A program made the position numbers and the translations under genes. A stretch of 64,000 bases of DNA from Polytrichum commune (taxonomy: Eukaryota; Streptophyta; Polytrichopsida; Polytrichales; Polytrichaceae): positions 24,399,666 through 24,463,665 of the forward strand of contig OX485807.1 of assembly GCA_950295325.1 (NCBI GenBank), given 5' to 3'. Of the stretch, positions 42,799 through 52,249 are shown in pieces; the first letter of the stretch is position 1; each line of letters starts with the position of its first letter. The notes below the pieces were generated by a model. It did no database searches, was not told where the DNA came from, and saw only the letters and a program-made list of their open reading frames with translations.

Positions 42799-44141
42799 TA
42801 TGAGCCCAAAATGAGTGCTCATATTTGTTTTATGTTTAGGATCTACTTAGAATTGCATTTGGAGTGTTATTGATACAATTAAAAGTATAAAAAGAGTGAG
42901 GCTTGGTGTGGATTTACGTTTAGGCCTTAAGCCATTTTGTGTGGTTAAGTAGAGGATTAGTGGCATTAGGGAGTGTTTTGATTAAAGTAGTAGTGTTTGA
43001 TGAGGCAAGGGGAAGGGCCTTGGGTTTAAATGTTTGAATTAGAACGTGTTCTTGTTGGTTTAGGGGGTAAGGAGTTAGTGGATAGGATAAGGTCCTACTA
43101 AGTAGGAAAAGGTTAGAGAGGTCGTGGTTGTGGGATGCCCTCTATCATTCCTCCCTCCTCTCTCTCATTCTCTCTCTCTCTCTCGTGTGGTGTGGGGGTG
43201 CACGTGTGTGTGTTTTTTTTGGTAGCGTGATAGAAAATGTAGTTGATTAGAGGGGACTTATATAATATAGTTAATTAGAGGGAACTTATCGAATGTAGTT
43301 GATTAGAGGGACCTATAGAATATAGTTAATTAGAGGTGTTTTTAGAGAATTAGTTGATTGAGACCAGCTACTAGGACTGGGGCAGCAACTGATTAGTGGC
43401 CGAGACTAGCTACGGGGGACTGAGGCAGCAGTTGATTAGTGGCCGAGACCAGCTGATTAGCGACTGGGGCAGTAGCTGATTAGTGGCCGAGACCAGCTAA
43501 TTAACAACTAAGGCAGCAGCTGATTAGTGGCCGAGACCAGCTACTAGGACTGGGGCAGCAGCTGATTAGCGACTGGGGCGGCGGCTGATTAATGGTCGAG
43601 ACCAGCTACTAGGACTGAGGCAACAATTGATTAGCGACTGGGCAGCAACTGATTAGTGGCTGAGACCAGCTGATTAGCGACTGGGGAGGCAACTGATTAG
43701 TGGTCGAGACCAACTACTAGGACTGGAGCAACAACTGATTAGCGACTGGGGCAGTAGCTGATTAGTGGCCGAGACCAAGCTTTACTAAGGAGCAGTTGGT
43801 GGCATTCGTGGGAGCAATTAGTTAAACTAAACTAAATTGTAGCTTAGTCAATTAGGATTAGTACATAGTGTTGGTTTCCAACAAAAAGGGAGAAGAATTA
43901 GTTCATTAGAGTTGTGATTGAGTTGTGTGGGATTGTACTTGAGCACGCGACTAGTGCCATGATAGAGAAGAGTGTTTCTTAACACTTGTAATCTTGTTAT
44001 GGAATAAATTGGTATGTGCGGATTAATGAGAAATGTAATGACTTCTAATGAAGTTGGTAAGGGGGAGCTATGCGAAACGAATGTGATATCCATTCCCTCA
44101 CCCGGACTAGGACGCTTAAGGGTGGGTGGTTTGGCCTCACA
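42799..44141 (+). mobile_element. Solo LTR 'B' (TA...CA subtype)
   Basis: 1,343 bp from TATGAGCCCAAAATGAG to GGCCTCACA, with GTTGG flanking both sides (42794-42798 and 44142-44146). The first dinucleotide is TA, not TG, and the matching duplication fixes that boundary. The hairpin AGTGTT/AACACT is at 43971-43986, GGAATAAATTGG at about 44004 and CCCGGACTAGGACGC at 44101. It is inserted in the integrase part of the gypsy relic. Confidence 0.93.
43363..43785. repeat. GATTAGTGGCCGAGACCAGCT-type minisatellite inside LTR B
   Basis: About ten irregular units of roughly 40 bp mixing CTGATTAGTGGCCGAGACC, AGCTACTAGGACTGGGGCAG and CTGATTAGCGACTGGGGCAG blocks in variable order, which suggests repeated slippage and recombination. 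Confidence 0.85.
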
Positions 44142-44146
44142 GTTGG

Positions 44147-44664
44147 GTGATAGACATATTTTCCATGGCCATAGGCATGGCGCGTTTGAAGAATTTAGCC
44201 CATTCATGTAGACATTGAGCCCAAACCTTTGGGTCATCTAAGTCCACAACTAGATTCAATTTTTCTTGAATAGAATTTGGCAACACAAGTTCCCTCCTAT
44301 ACAACAATTGGTAAGGACTATACGAAGCCAATGATGTTTGCATACTGAATTGGTAACCCATGGCTATCTATGAGAGCATAAGGTTCCAATCACGATGGTT
44401 GCCTCGCAGCAAACCACATTTACGTAAACCTTGTTTCACCGTCTGAACAATATGTTCGGCCAAACCATTTGCCTCTAGATGATCTCGTGATGTAGAGCGA
44501 TGATCTACAAGGGCGTTGGTACACAACTCCTCATAGGAACGAGGAAACTCCCTTCCTTGATCAATTAACACCTCAACAAATTTTCCAGAACGTACTAAAA
44601 CATGATCCAGAAATGCAGCGGCTACCAACTCGGATGAATTTTTAAGGGAAAGCAACAAGCTCAA
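44147..44664 (-). pseudogene. Gypsy integrase fragment
   Basis: Minus-strand frames read LVDQGREF-like text (VEVLIDQGREFPRSYEELC), then an ETNGLAE-like NGLAEHIVQTVKQGLRK, and in another frame SPYQLLYRRELVLP. These correspond to the second catalytic Asp region (D-Q-G-x-E), the catalytic Glu region (expected E replaced or shifted: EANGLAE) and the GPY/F-proximal part of Ty3/gypsy integrases. Frameshifts split it. It is continued at 42793 beyond LTR B. Confidence 0.8.
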
Positions 44665-44713
44665 TCCACTTGCTAAAATGCTCTACCATCACCAAAACAT
44701 ATTTTGGGCCATG

Positions 44714-44751
44714 GTTTAGGGTAACCCTAAACCTAAACCCTAAACCCTAAA
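44714..44751. repeat. Telomere-like CCCTAAA tract inside gypsy relic
   Basis: GGTTTAGGGTAACCCTAAAC followed by further CCCTAAA units, with head-to-head polarity at its left edge. A second short tract is at 45121-45138. They bracket the place where reverse transcriptase and RNase H should be. Confidence 0.8.
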
Positions 44752-45143
44752 TTGAGCCATCAACTGGTTGATGTGATGTTTTGCCGATCTACAAGGCACC
44801 TATGCATTGTCCACATGGATGTACCTTCACAGTGTAAGCCCCACCTCTATGATTGTTGCTAATCATGTTCCTATACCGGCAAATAACTCCACGAGGGTGA
44901 TCCCCGTGTTAGGAGGTTGCCACCAAATCAATCAAAAAATGGTCCCCAAATCCCAATAAGGATCCACGGAGGTGGAAGTTTGGCCACTCACAATTTCTAG
45001 ACATTGTCAAAATAACAACTTAGGGAAACTACAAGGTGGAACCGGCTCTTTTGGGTGTCGAATCGGTAAATGTAGAGGAGTTGGATTTGTTTAACTTTGT
45101 TGCCAATTTTCCAACCAATGCAAACCCTAAACCCTAAACAAAG

Positions 45144-45443
45144 TTACACCGTAAGGTAGATAAATGGGCATGGTTCCAAGTTTGAAGCCGTCAATCCCAA
45201 CACATTGGCAAATAGATTGCTAATTATGATAGGTTGAGCCCCTATGTCCATCAAAACTCGTCTTGGTGCAACACGAATAGCAAAACTACATGTCCACAAA
45301 ACGACAAACACCTCAAAATTGTTGGTGAGTTGCACAACCCTTAGAGTGAGGTTTTTTCGTTCACACGCTAGCATGGCGGCAACTTTGAAAAGCATAGCTA
45401 CTCCCGACCTAAAGTGTACCCTTAGAGTAAGAAATGTATGCAT
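45144..45443 (-). pseudogene. Gypsy aspartic protease fragment
   Basis: The frame contains VLMDIGAQPIIISNLFANVLGL, the D-(S/T/I)-G-A active-site segment of retroelement proteases with its downstream ALGL-like helix. It lies about 480 bp from the integrase fragment, leaving no room for reverse transcriptase and RNase H, which are deleted. Confidence 0.75.
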
Positions 45444-46013
45444 CTCATCAAATTCTCATTCTGCAAAGATTTTAATAGCCTTGTTGGCTAGCTTGGATCG
45501 CAATGCTATCAATTCAAGAGAATCTTTATAAACGGCCACCTCTGCCACATTTGAGCCATGCGGAGCAAAGGCAACGACTCTATGCCTTCTAAAATTCCCC
45601 TAGTAATACGGAAAATTCTAGCAAGTTGGAAACATGGGGCCATTAGGTCAAGGCCTGAAAAGATAGGCACTTGGAATACCTTCTAGGCTAAGGTTTGAAC
45701 CTTTCAAGTTGGAATTCCCAATGTGTGAGGAAAAATGAAGAATCCTCCCTAATGAGGATGAAGCCTCAATCATACCAATTGACATAGAAAATCACACTTG
45801 GCCTATAGAGTCAGCTAGCCCCATGTAACGTAGTTGAGGGAGTCGAACCATAACCTTAATTGGGGAAACACCAACATTCCCCGCAATTTATGAACATGTG
45901 GCTACTGCTCCCACCAATTATCTCGAGGCTCCATAGAGGAATGGGTCATAAATGGGTATTGTGAAACAATAACTACTTGCCCCTTCACCTGAAGAAGCAC
46001 GGTGTCCAACAAC

Positions 46014-46205
46014 TTAGGCTAAAAAAACTACGAGTTTCTTCATTTGCTTATGAACCTTAGCCATTTGAGCTTGGAGCAAGTTATTTTTCCTTGAAGAATC
46101 ACTCGAAGATGACGACGCCTTCAACTTTAGGTAAAACTCAAAGCAATGATCAACATCATGGTTGATTCGATTGCAGTGGGTGCACCCCAATCTTTTCGCT
46201 TTCAT
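46014..46205 (-). pseudogene. Gypsy gag fragment with zinc knuckle
   Basis: GCTHCNRINHDVDHC fits a CX2CX4HX4C knuckle of retroelement nucleocapsid. A Ser-rich linker and a coiled, Lys-rich helix follow. The upstream gag is cut off by LTR C. Confidence 0.75.
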
Positions 46206-46298
46206 TTCTCTTGGGAATTTTTTTTATTATGAGAAGGGTTTTTTGCCTTCTCTTTGCCGTTCTTTGGTTTGGAATTATGACAATTTTTCTTATCGTGG

Positions 46299-47651
46299 TA
46301 TGAGCCCAAAATGAGTGCTCATATTTGTTTTATGTTTAGAATTTATTTAGAATTGCAATTGGAGTGTTATTAAAACAATCAAAAGTATGAAAAGAGTGAG
46401 GCTTGGTGTGGTTTATGTTTTAGGCCTTAAGCCTATTTTGTGTGGTTAATTAGAAGCTTAGTGATATTAGGGAGTGTTTTGGTTAAGTGAGTAGTGTTTG
46501 ATGAAGCAAGAGGAGGGGTCTTGGATTTAAATGTTTGAATTAGAACATGTCCTTGTTGGTTTAGGGGGTGAAGATTTAGTGGATAGGATAAGGTCCTACT
46601 AAGTAGGAGAAGGTTAAGGGGTTGTGGTCTTGGGTGCCCTCTCCTCCTCTTCCTCTCCTCTCATCATTTCTTCTTCCTCTTCTCTCTCTCTCTTCTCAAG
46701 GAGTTGAGCTCTTAGAGCTTGGAAGAAGCGGAAATTAGGGGAAGACTTATTAGGATTAGTGGAATTAGGTAGGTGCATTAGGGGAAGACTTATTAGGATT
46801 AGTGGAATTAGGAAGATGCATTAGGGGAAGACTTATTAGACTTAGCGGAATTAGGTAGGGGACTGAATTGTTGCTAGTAAGGCTAACTGGCTGGACTGAA
46901 TTGTTGGTGGTGAGGCTAACCTCGGTTGGACTGAATTGTTGCTGGTAAGGCTAACCGATTGGACTGAACTACTGTTGGAGTAAGGCTAACCAGCTGGACT
47001 GAACTACTGCTGGAGTAAGGCTAACCGGCTGGACTAAATTGTTGCTGGTGAGGCTAACCTCGGTTGGACTGAACTACTGCTGGAGTAAGGCTAACCAGCT
47101 GGACTGAATTGTTGCTGGTGAGGCTAACCTCGGCTGGACCGAATTGTTGTGGATGAGGCTAACCTCGACTGGACTGAACTACTGCTGGAGTAAGGCCAAC
47201 CTCGGCTGGACTGAATTGTTGTTGGTTGAGGCTAACATCGGAGGGACTGGTCGAAGGTTACGGGACCGGTTATGAGTTATCCCCGGTTAGGGGAAGAGGC
47301 CATGGATAATAAGGCCACTTATTATGGTGGGTTTAGTTAAGTAGGGAGGAGGGGAAGAAATTAGACTAGGAGTGCAACTCATTAGTAAATTAGCGGGCGA
47401 CATAGGGGGATGAGCTTTTAGTAGGGAGTTGAGAGTTGGTGTGTAGATTAGGGTAGGAAGAAGGGAATAAATGGAGAATAGCATTTTTCAATGCTTGTAC
47501 TCGTATTATGGAATAAATTGGTGTGCAAGAGTTGATGGGAAATGTGATGGAATTTAGCGACGTGGGGAAGAAGGAGTTAATTGAACATGAATGTGATCCC
47601 CATTCCCTCACCCGGACTAGGACGCTTAAGGGTGGGTGGTTTGGCCTCACA
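46299..47651 (+). mobile_element. Solo LTR 'C' (TA...CA subtype)
   Basis: 1,353 bp from TATGAGCCCAAAATGAG to GGCCTCACA, flanked by CGTGG (46294-46298 and 47652-47656). It is closely similar to LTR B over the first 350 bp. The hairpin AGCATT/AATGCT is at 47480-47495, GGAATAAATTGG at about 47509 and CCCGGACTAGGACGC at 47611. It is inserted in the gag part of the gypsy relic. Confidence 0.93.
46860..47250. repeat. About 33-bp minisatellite inside LTR C
   Basis: Roughly a dozen units of GGACTGAATTGTTGCTGG...AAGGCTAACC, alternating with GGACTGAACTACTGCTGGAG forms. It lies at the same relative place as the arrays of LTRs A, B, D and G. Confidence 0.85.
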
Positions 47652-47656
47652 CGTGG

Positions 47657-47973
47657 CCATCCTTCCAATATTTCCAACAATGAATAGTAAAACCAACCTC
47701 TGGCTCAACCAAACTTCCTTGCACATGTGTATATTTTGGCTCGCGTTTTAATTTTGGCTTGGAGTAATATACATCCATTGTTATAACAAGTTTGTTTGTT
47801 TTTTTAACGCAAACAACAATATCAATATGTTCCACAAGTGTAAATGTTTGTAGTATCGTGGGTCTTCGTCCATACTTTGTCAAAATTTTGAGATTGACCA
47901 AATTGTATACTCTCTTCTCATGTTTTGATACAAAGAGGTGGATGAGTTGTTGTTGCATGAATGTGTTTTCCAT
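47657..47973 (-). pseudogene. Gypsy gag fragment, upstream of LTR C
   Basis: The frame ends GFTIHCWKYWKDGHV, a zinc-knuckle start in which the second Cys is Tyr (C-x2-Y-x4-H). It joins, across LTR C, the gag fragment with the second knuckle at 46205-46014. More gag-like but broken sequence may reach about 48540. Confidence 0.65.
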
Positions 47974-47999
47974 CTCTCGTGCAAACCATGCAAGCGTTG

Positions 48000-48882
48000 T
48001 ACATATGGTTCCAGGGGTATTATCATTTTCTTTTCAAAAAATTTGGATTTTCTACATCATGTTCCGACAAATGCCTTGTATTCCAATTCGAGATACTAGA
48101 AGAACTCATGTGAAGAATCAAAAGGAAGAGAGGACCCAAGAGCGTCTATTGCAGCTTGTGTGGCTTGGGCCAACTTTGATAAATATACCAATAATATATT
48201 AGGCGATGATGGAATACCATCCAATTTTCTATCAGTTGAACATTAGTCCAATTTTATATCGGGTTTAGTATCCAAGCTATCATCAGCTTGGATAAAAGAT
48301 ATATACTTGATGATACATTCCTTCAATATTTTGACCAATTTGATTCTATGAACCCAATAATCTTCTACTCCAAAAAACTCAATCATATGACGCGCAATCC
48401 ATTCCCCATAATTTTAAAGCATTATATACTCCAAATATTTAGGGAGAAGTTCGCAAGCATACGAATTGTTGAAATTTGGAACCTTTTATTTTCTCTTACG
48501 AGTCCACATCTTAAAGCAAAGTTTTCACTCATTGAATAAAATGTTCATCACCCATATAAAGAACCGATCCCAAACTCCATTCCAGTGATCGTCATTCATA
48601 TCCTCCTAGTTCTAGGCAGTTGAGAAATAGGTCACTTGAGTTGCCCCCAACGATAAGATAAACTAAAAAACCTCATTGGAATCCGCCAAAGGCTCCTCGT
48701 TCTCAACTTCATTGTTGTCGGATTCAACAGGTGAGGGGGAGCGATAATATCACCTTCTTATCATTACCATGTATTAATTTTATCATCTACGCATGTATTT
48801 GCAGATCTCTATCCAAGGTAAAAAGACAACATGTACGAAAACAAGCTCTTGTGGTCTATTGGTGATCAACTCAATTTCACCA
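48000..48882. other. Possible gag upstream remains
   Basis: No intact frame. Short stretches may belong to the gypsy gag on the minus strand, but none was recognised. Confidence 0.3.
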
Positions 48883-50847
48883 TGTGAGCCCAAATTGGTG
48901 CCCACATTCTTATTTCAAGTAAAATGACATTCAAACTTTTGAAATTACAAGTAGTCGTATTAACATAGAAGTTGGATAGTACTTAAGTTGTTTGATGTGG
49001 TTATTGTGTTGCTCAAGTTATGGGTTTGCTCTTGAAGAAGAAAAAAAATGGGAAAAAGACCAAAAAGAAGTAGGCATTTTGATTAGATTAGGGATGATGG
49101 TAGGAGAAAGTGAGTTGAGTGAGAGTTAAGTGTTTGATTTAAGTATGAGGGTGTTCGTTTTGGGTAGTCATTAGGTCCTTATAAGGGGGGATACCGTTGT
49201 TCTGAACGGTGGGTAAGGTCCCAGAATTCCGGATCCAGGAAGCAAGGATCCTCGTATGCTCGGGTGATGCTCTCGGGTTCTCTCTCTTCCTTGCTTCTCT
49301 CTGCTAAAGGAGGCCCTGGCCGCATGAAGTGCCGAAACATGCCTCTACACACCAGCAGATGCTGGCCAAATTTCCATGTTTCGGCCGACTGAATTGTTGG
49401 TACACGCCCTCAACCAAGAACAACAGGGTGTAGTTATGAAGAGAATCAGTGCTCGGGAAGCATAGATTCAGTGGAATTGCCGCGGGGTAAGAAGGGGTAA
49501 GCAATGCGAGACTCCCTGGACAGGGGCATATCTTTGTAATGTTGGCCGCAAGGGAATTTTGAATCTTGTGGGTGCGTCTCCCATTGACAGGCGAGTTGAA
49601 CGTGGCACGAAGGGCCTTGGCCACACATTCCTCACACTGAGAGGAAGAGTTGATGTACAGCGGCAACCCTGCTGGGAAGGTGAAAACAAATTTCTGATGT
49701 TGCATTGAGGCCGGGAAGCTGGCGGCTTCCCTCTCATATGCCAAGGTGATTTTGCATCTTGAATGCCGACTGTCTCTCACATTCGGCTTGTTTTAAGCCT
49801 CGTCAATCGTGTGCATTCCATCGCTTCCAGGGTCAGCAGCCCACTCGAAGAAACCTTGAAGCAAAGTGAGAAGGTTGGGATTCAGCAAGCTCCTTGGGCA
49901 CCGAGGTAATGCTCGGGAGCTGAATCACCAGCTCATTGCGTGAATACGGGGGAATGCGGAGAATGCCACAAGTTGTGGCACTCTGTGATTGAGGCAACAT
50001 TGGAGGAAGGGGGCACGAGTGTGGCCAACGGTTGGGGAATCGGTGAGTGAATTCACCAATCTTGGGGTAGGCTCAAGACCGCAATTTGACTGACTGTGAG
50101 ATTGTTCTGTTCAGCAGCATTGACAAAGGACTGTTGGGACTTTGTAGTCGGAGGCCCTGGGCTCCTTGGCCGACTGATCTTGCACACATATGGTGAAAGG
50201 GCAAGGTTAAGCAGGGGATGGCATTCAGTTATGGATGGGACTTGAACACAAAAACTCAACAACAGTCTCAACTGGTCTTCAAACAAACTGGTGATGGGTA
50301 ACTGTGGCCTCGGTTCTGGGCATTGAGCTTGGTTAGGAACCATACCTAGGTCCTAGGTGATCACCTTGGAAACTAAATTAGGAGTGGATTGATGGGGGTT
50401 ACTTAGGGTAGAGTCTACTAGGGACTGATACGGGGAAGGTGTTGGGAGCGTGAACGGAGCATTAATTAGGGATTTGGTGTGTGATTTAGCAAGTAAATGT
50501 TTGAGAGGATTAGGAGCATGGCAAGCCAAATGTATAATTGGTGTTGCCTTAATGCCATTAGGGAATGGTTTGGGTTAGTTAAGCAGCTCATTGTTGTAGT
50601 ATGGAGAATTGCAAGTGGATGTGAGTTCTCAATGGGTGATTGTGCGTGATGATGAATACTAGGAGATAGAGTATTTTTAAATACTCGTCACCTTGTGTTG
50701 TTGGAATAAATGTTAGGTGTTTGAGATTTATATTATTGGGGTGGTGGGTGCCGCGTGCGAATGATTAAGTGAGGTTACTTGAGTATATGTGAGCCATGGG
50801 TTTTCACCCGGACTACGACGCATAAGGGTGGGGGTTTATGGCTGACA
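48883..50847 (+). mobile_element. Solo LTR 'H' (TG...CA, GGCTGACA end)
   Basis: 1,965 bp from TGTGAGCCCAAATTGGTGCC to TTATGGCTGACA with CACCA on both sides (48878-48882 and 50848-50852). The hairpin AGTATT/AATACT is at 50670-50685, GGAATAAATG at about 50703 and CCCGGACTACGACGC at about 50807. It shares its 3' end type with LTR E. No minisatellite was seen in the middle. The several open frames across it are not supported as genes. Confidence 0.93.
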
Positions 50848-50852
50848 CACCA

Positions 50853-52249
50853 TAATATTTTACAAACATCATACACGGTACAAATGGTTATCGCCTTAAA
50901 TATATGTCAATGGATGAACAAAATGATTTTGCATGTGATTAATCCGAACTCACCGTCACAAAATGTCTAAGTAAATAAATGAGCCTATAATAGACACAAA
51001 TATGAGCAAAATGCCCAAACAGGAGTGTGAGAGGATACCTCACAAAAAACAATTTCAAATCGGATCCCTCTCCCACAAACAAACTTTGTTTATTTTGAAC
51101 AATACACAATAAAGCGGCAATGCCACTAGTTATGTGAAAACGGCAAGTACATATTACATATGTTGCTTAAACAAACATTTCTCCCCACTCACATCTTTCA
51201 ATGAATACCCAAAACTAATCAAACATGTTTTTATAACTCCTAGGACTCCCATGTGAAGCTAAAACACCTCAACCGGATACTTTAGAAGACATTCATTTTA
51301 AACTAGGTCTATATAGAAGAAATACACATAACTCAACAAATTCAGGACCTAACTCTATTCAAATGAAAAATCTAACATCCTCATTACGTTTTTTTCATTA
51401 TTTTACTCCAAAAAACACGTAAAGACCACCTAAATCGGAGACCAGAATCTCCAAAATTTTAAAATATTCCATATGTGCAAAGAATATTCTCTGTATTCTG
51501 CAATTCCACGGAATTTTCCAAAGTTTTTATTTTTGAGGATTATCGTAATAAAATCATAACTAATTGTCACAAGCTCGGAATTGAGCATGATAAGCGGTAA
51601 TATTAGATCTTGAAGTCTTTTGCATTAATAAGAAAATAATTTTAAAAAGGAAAAAAAAGTTGAATCAACTAGATTCAACATATATTTTGAAATGACTAGT
51701 TTTGTATTCAAAATCATGATTTTTGCTCAAGATTTGTAAGGCTTGCAAAACCCAATATACTGCAAATGGAACTCTCCTACATACTAATATGTAGAAGTAT
51801 ACCACAAAATATGAAATCAAATAGGGAAAAAACAAAAAACCCGGAAAACAAAAATATGTTTCTTTTAGAAGTCACTCAATTCTGCTTCAAGGTTGAAACC
51901 TATTCCAAAACAAATCACGTACAATTCTCACTTGCCATACACCTCAAAATTCCTTCAAAATATCTCCCATTATGAAATGATAAGATTCTTATCAAATGAA
52001 TGTGTAATGAGTCTAAGATAAGGTAATGAAGGAGGCATGCCCTCTCTTAATATTCATACACAACTCTATATTCATTCTTATTAGGCGAGCTATTTCTTAC
52101 CCCACACAAGGAGAATTCAAGAGTGTAGCAGTAAATGAAATATGACTTATAAACTTACTCAATGCCAATCCATCATATTTCAAGCAACATTACAACACAA
52201 GTTCTCTTTCTCACACATATAACTACAATATTCGACTTGGCAAGAATGC
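50853..52249. other. AT-rich, no gene recognised
   Basis: Low-complexity AT-rich DNA. Possible transposon relic without identifiable ends. Confidence 0.4.

Noticed and set aside
44714-44751. Chromosome end
   Set aside because: The telomere-like tract is short, degenerate and inside a retroelement relic.
42799-47651. LTRs B and C as the two ends of one element
   Set aside because: Each has its own exact target duplication, and the DNA between them is a minus-strand gypsy relic that continues on both outer sides.
48883-50847. Open frames of 60-160 codons as host genes
   Set aside because: They lie wholly inside a solo LTR with exact boundaries, overlap one another on the same strand, and show no domain.
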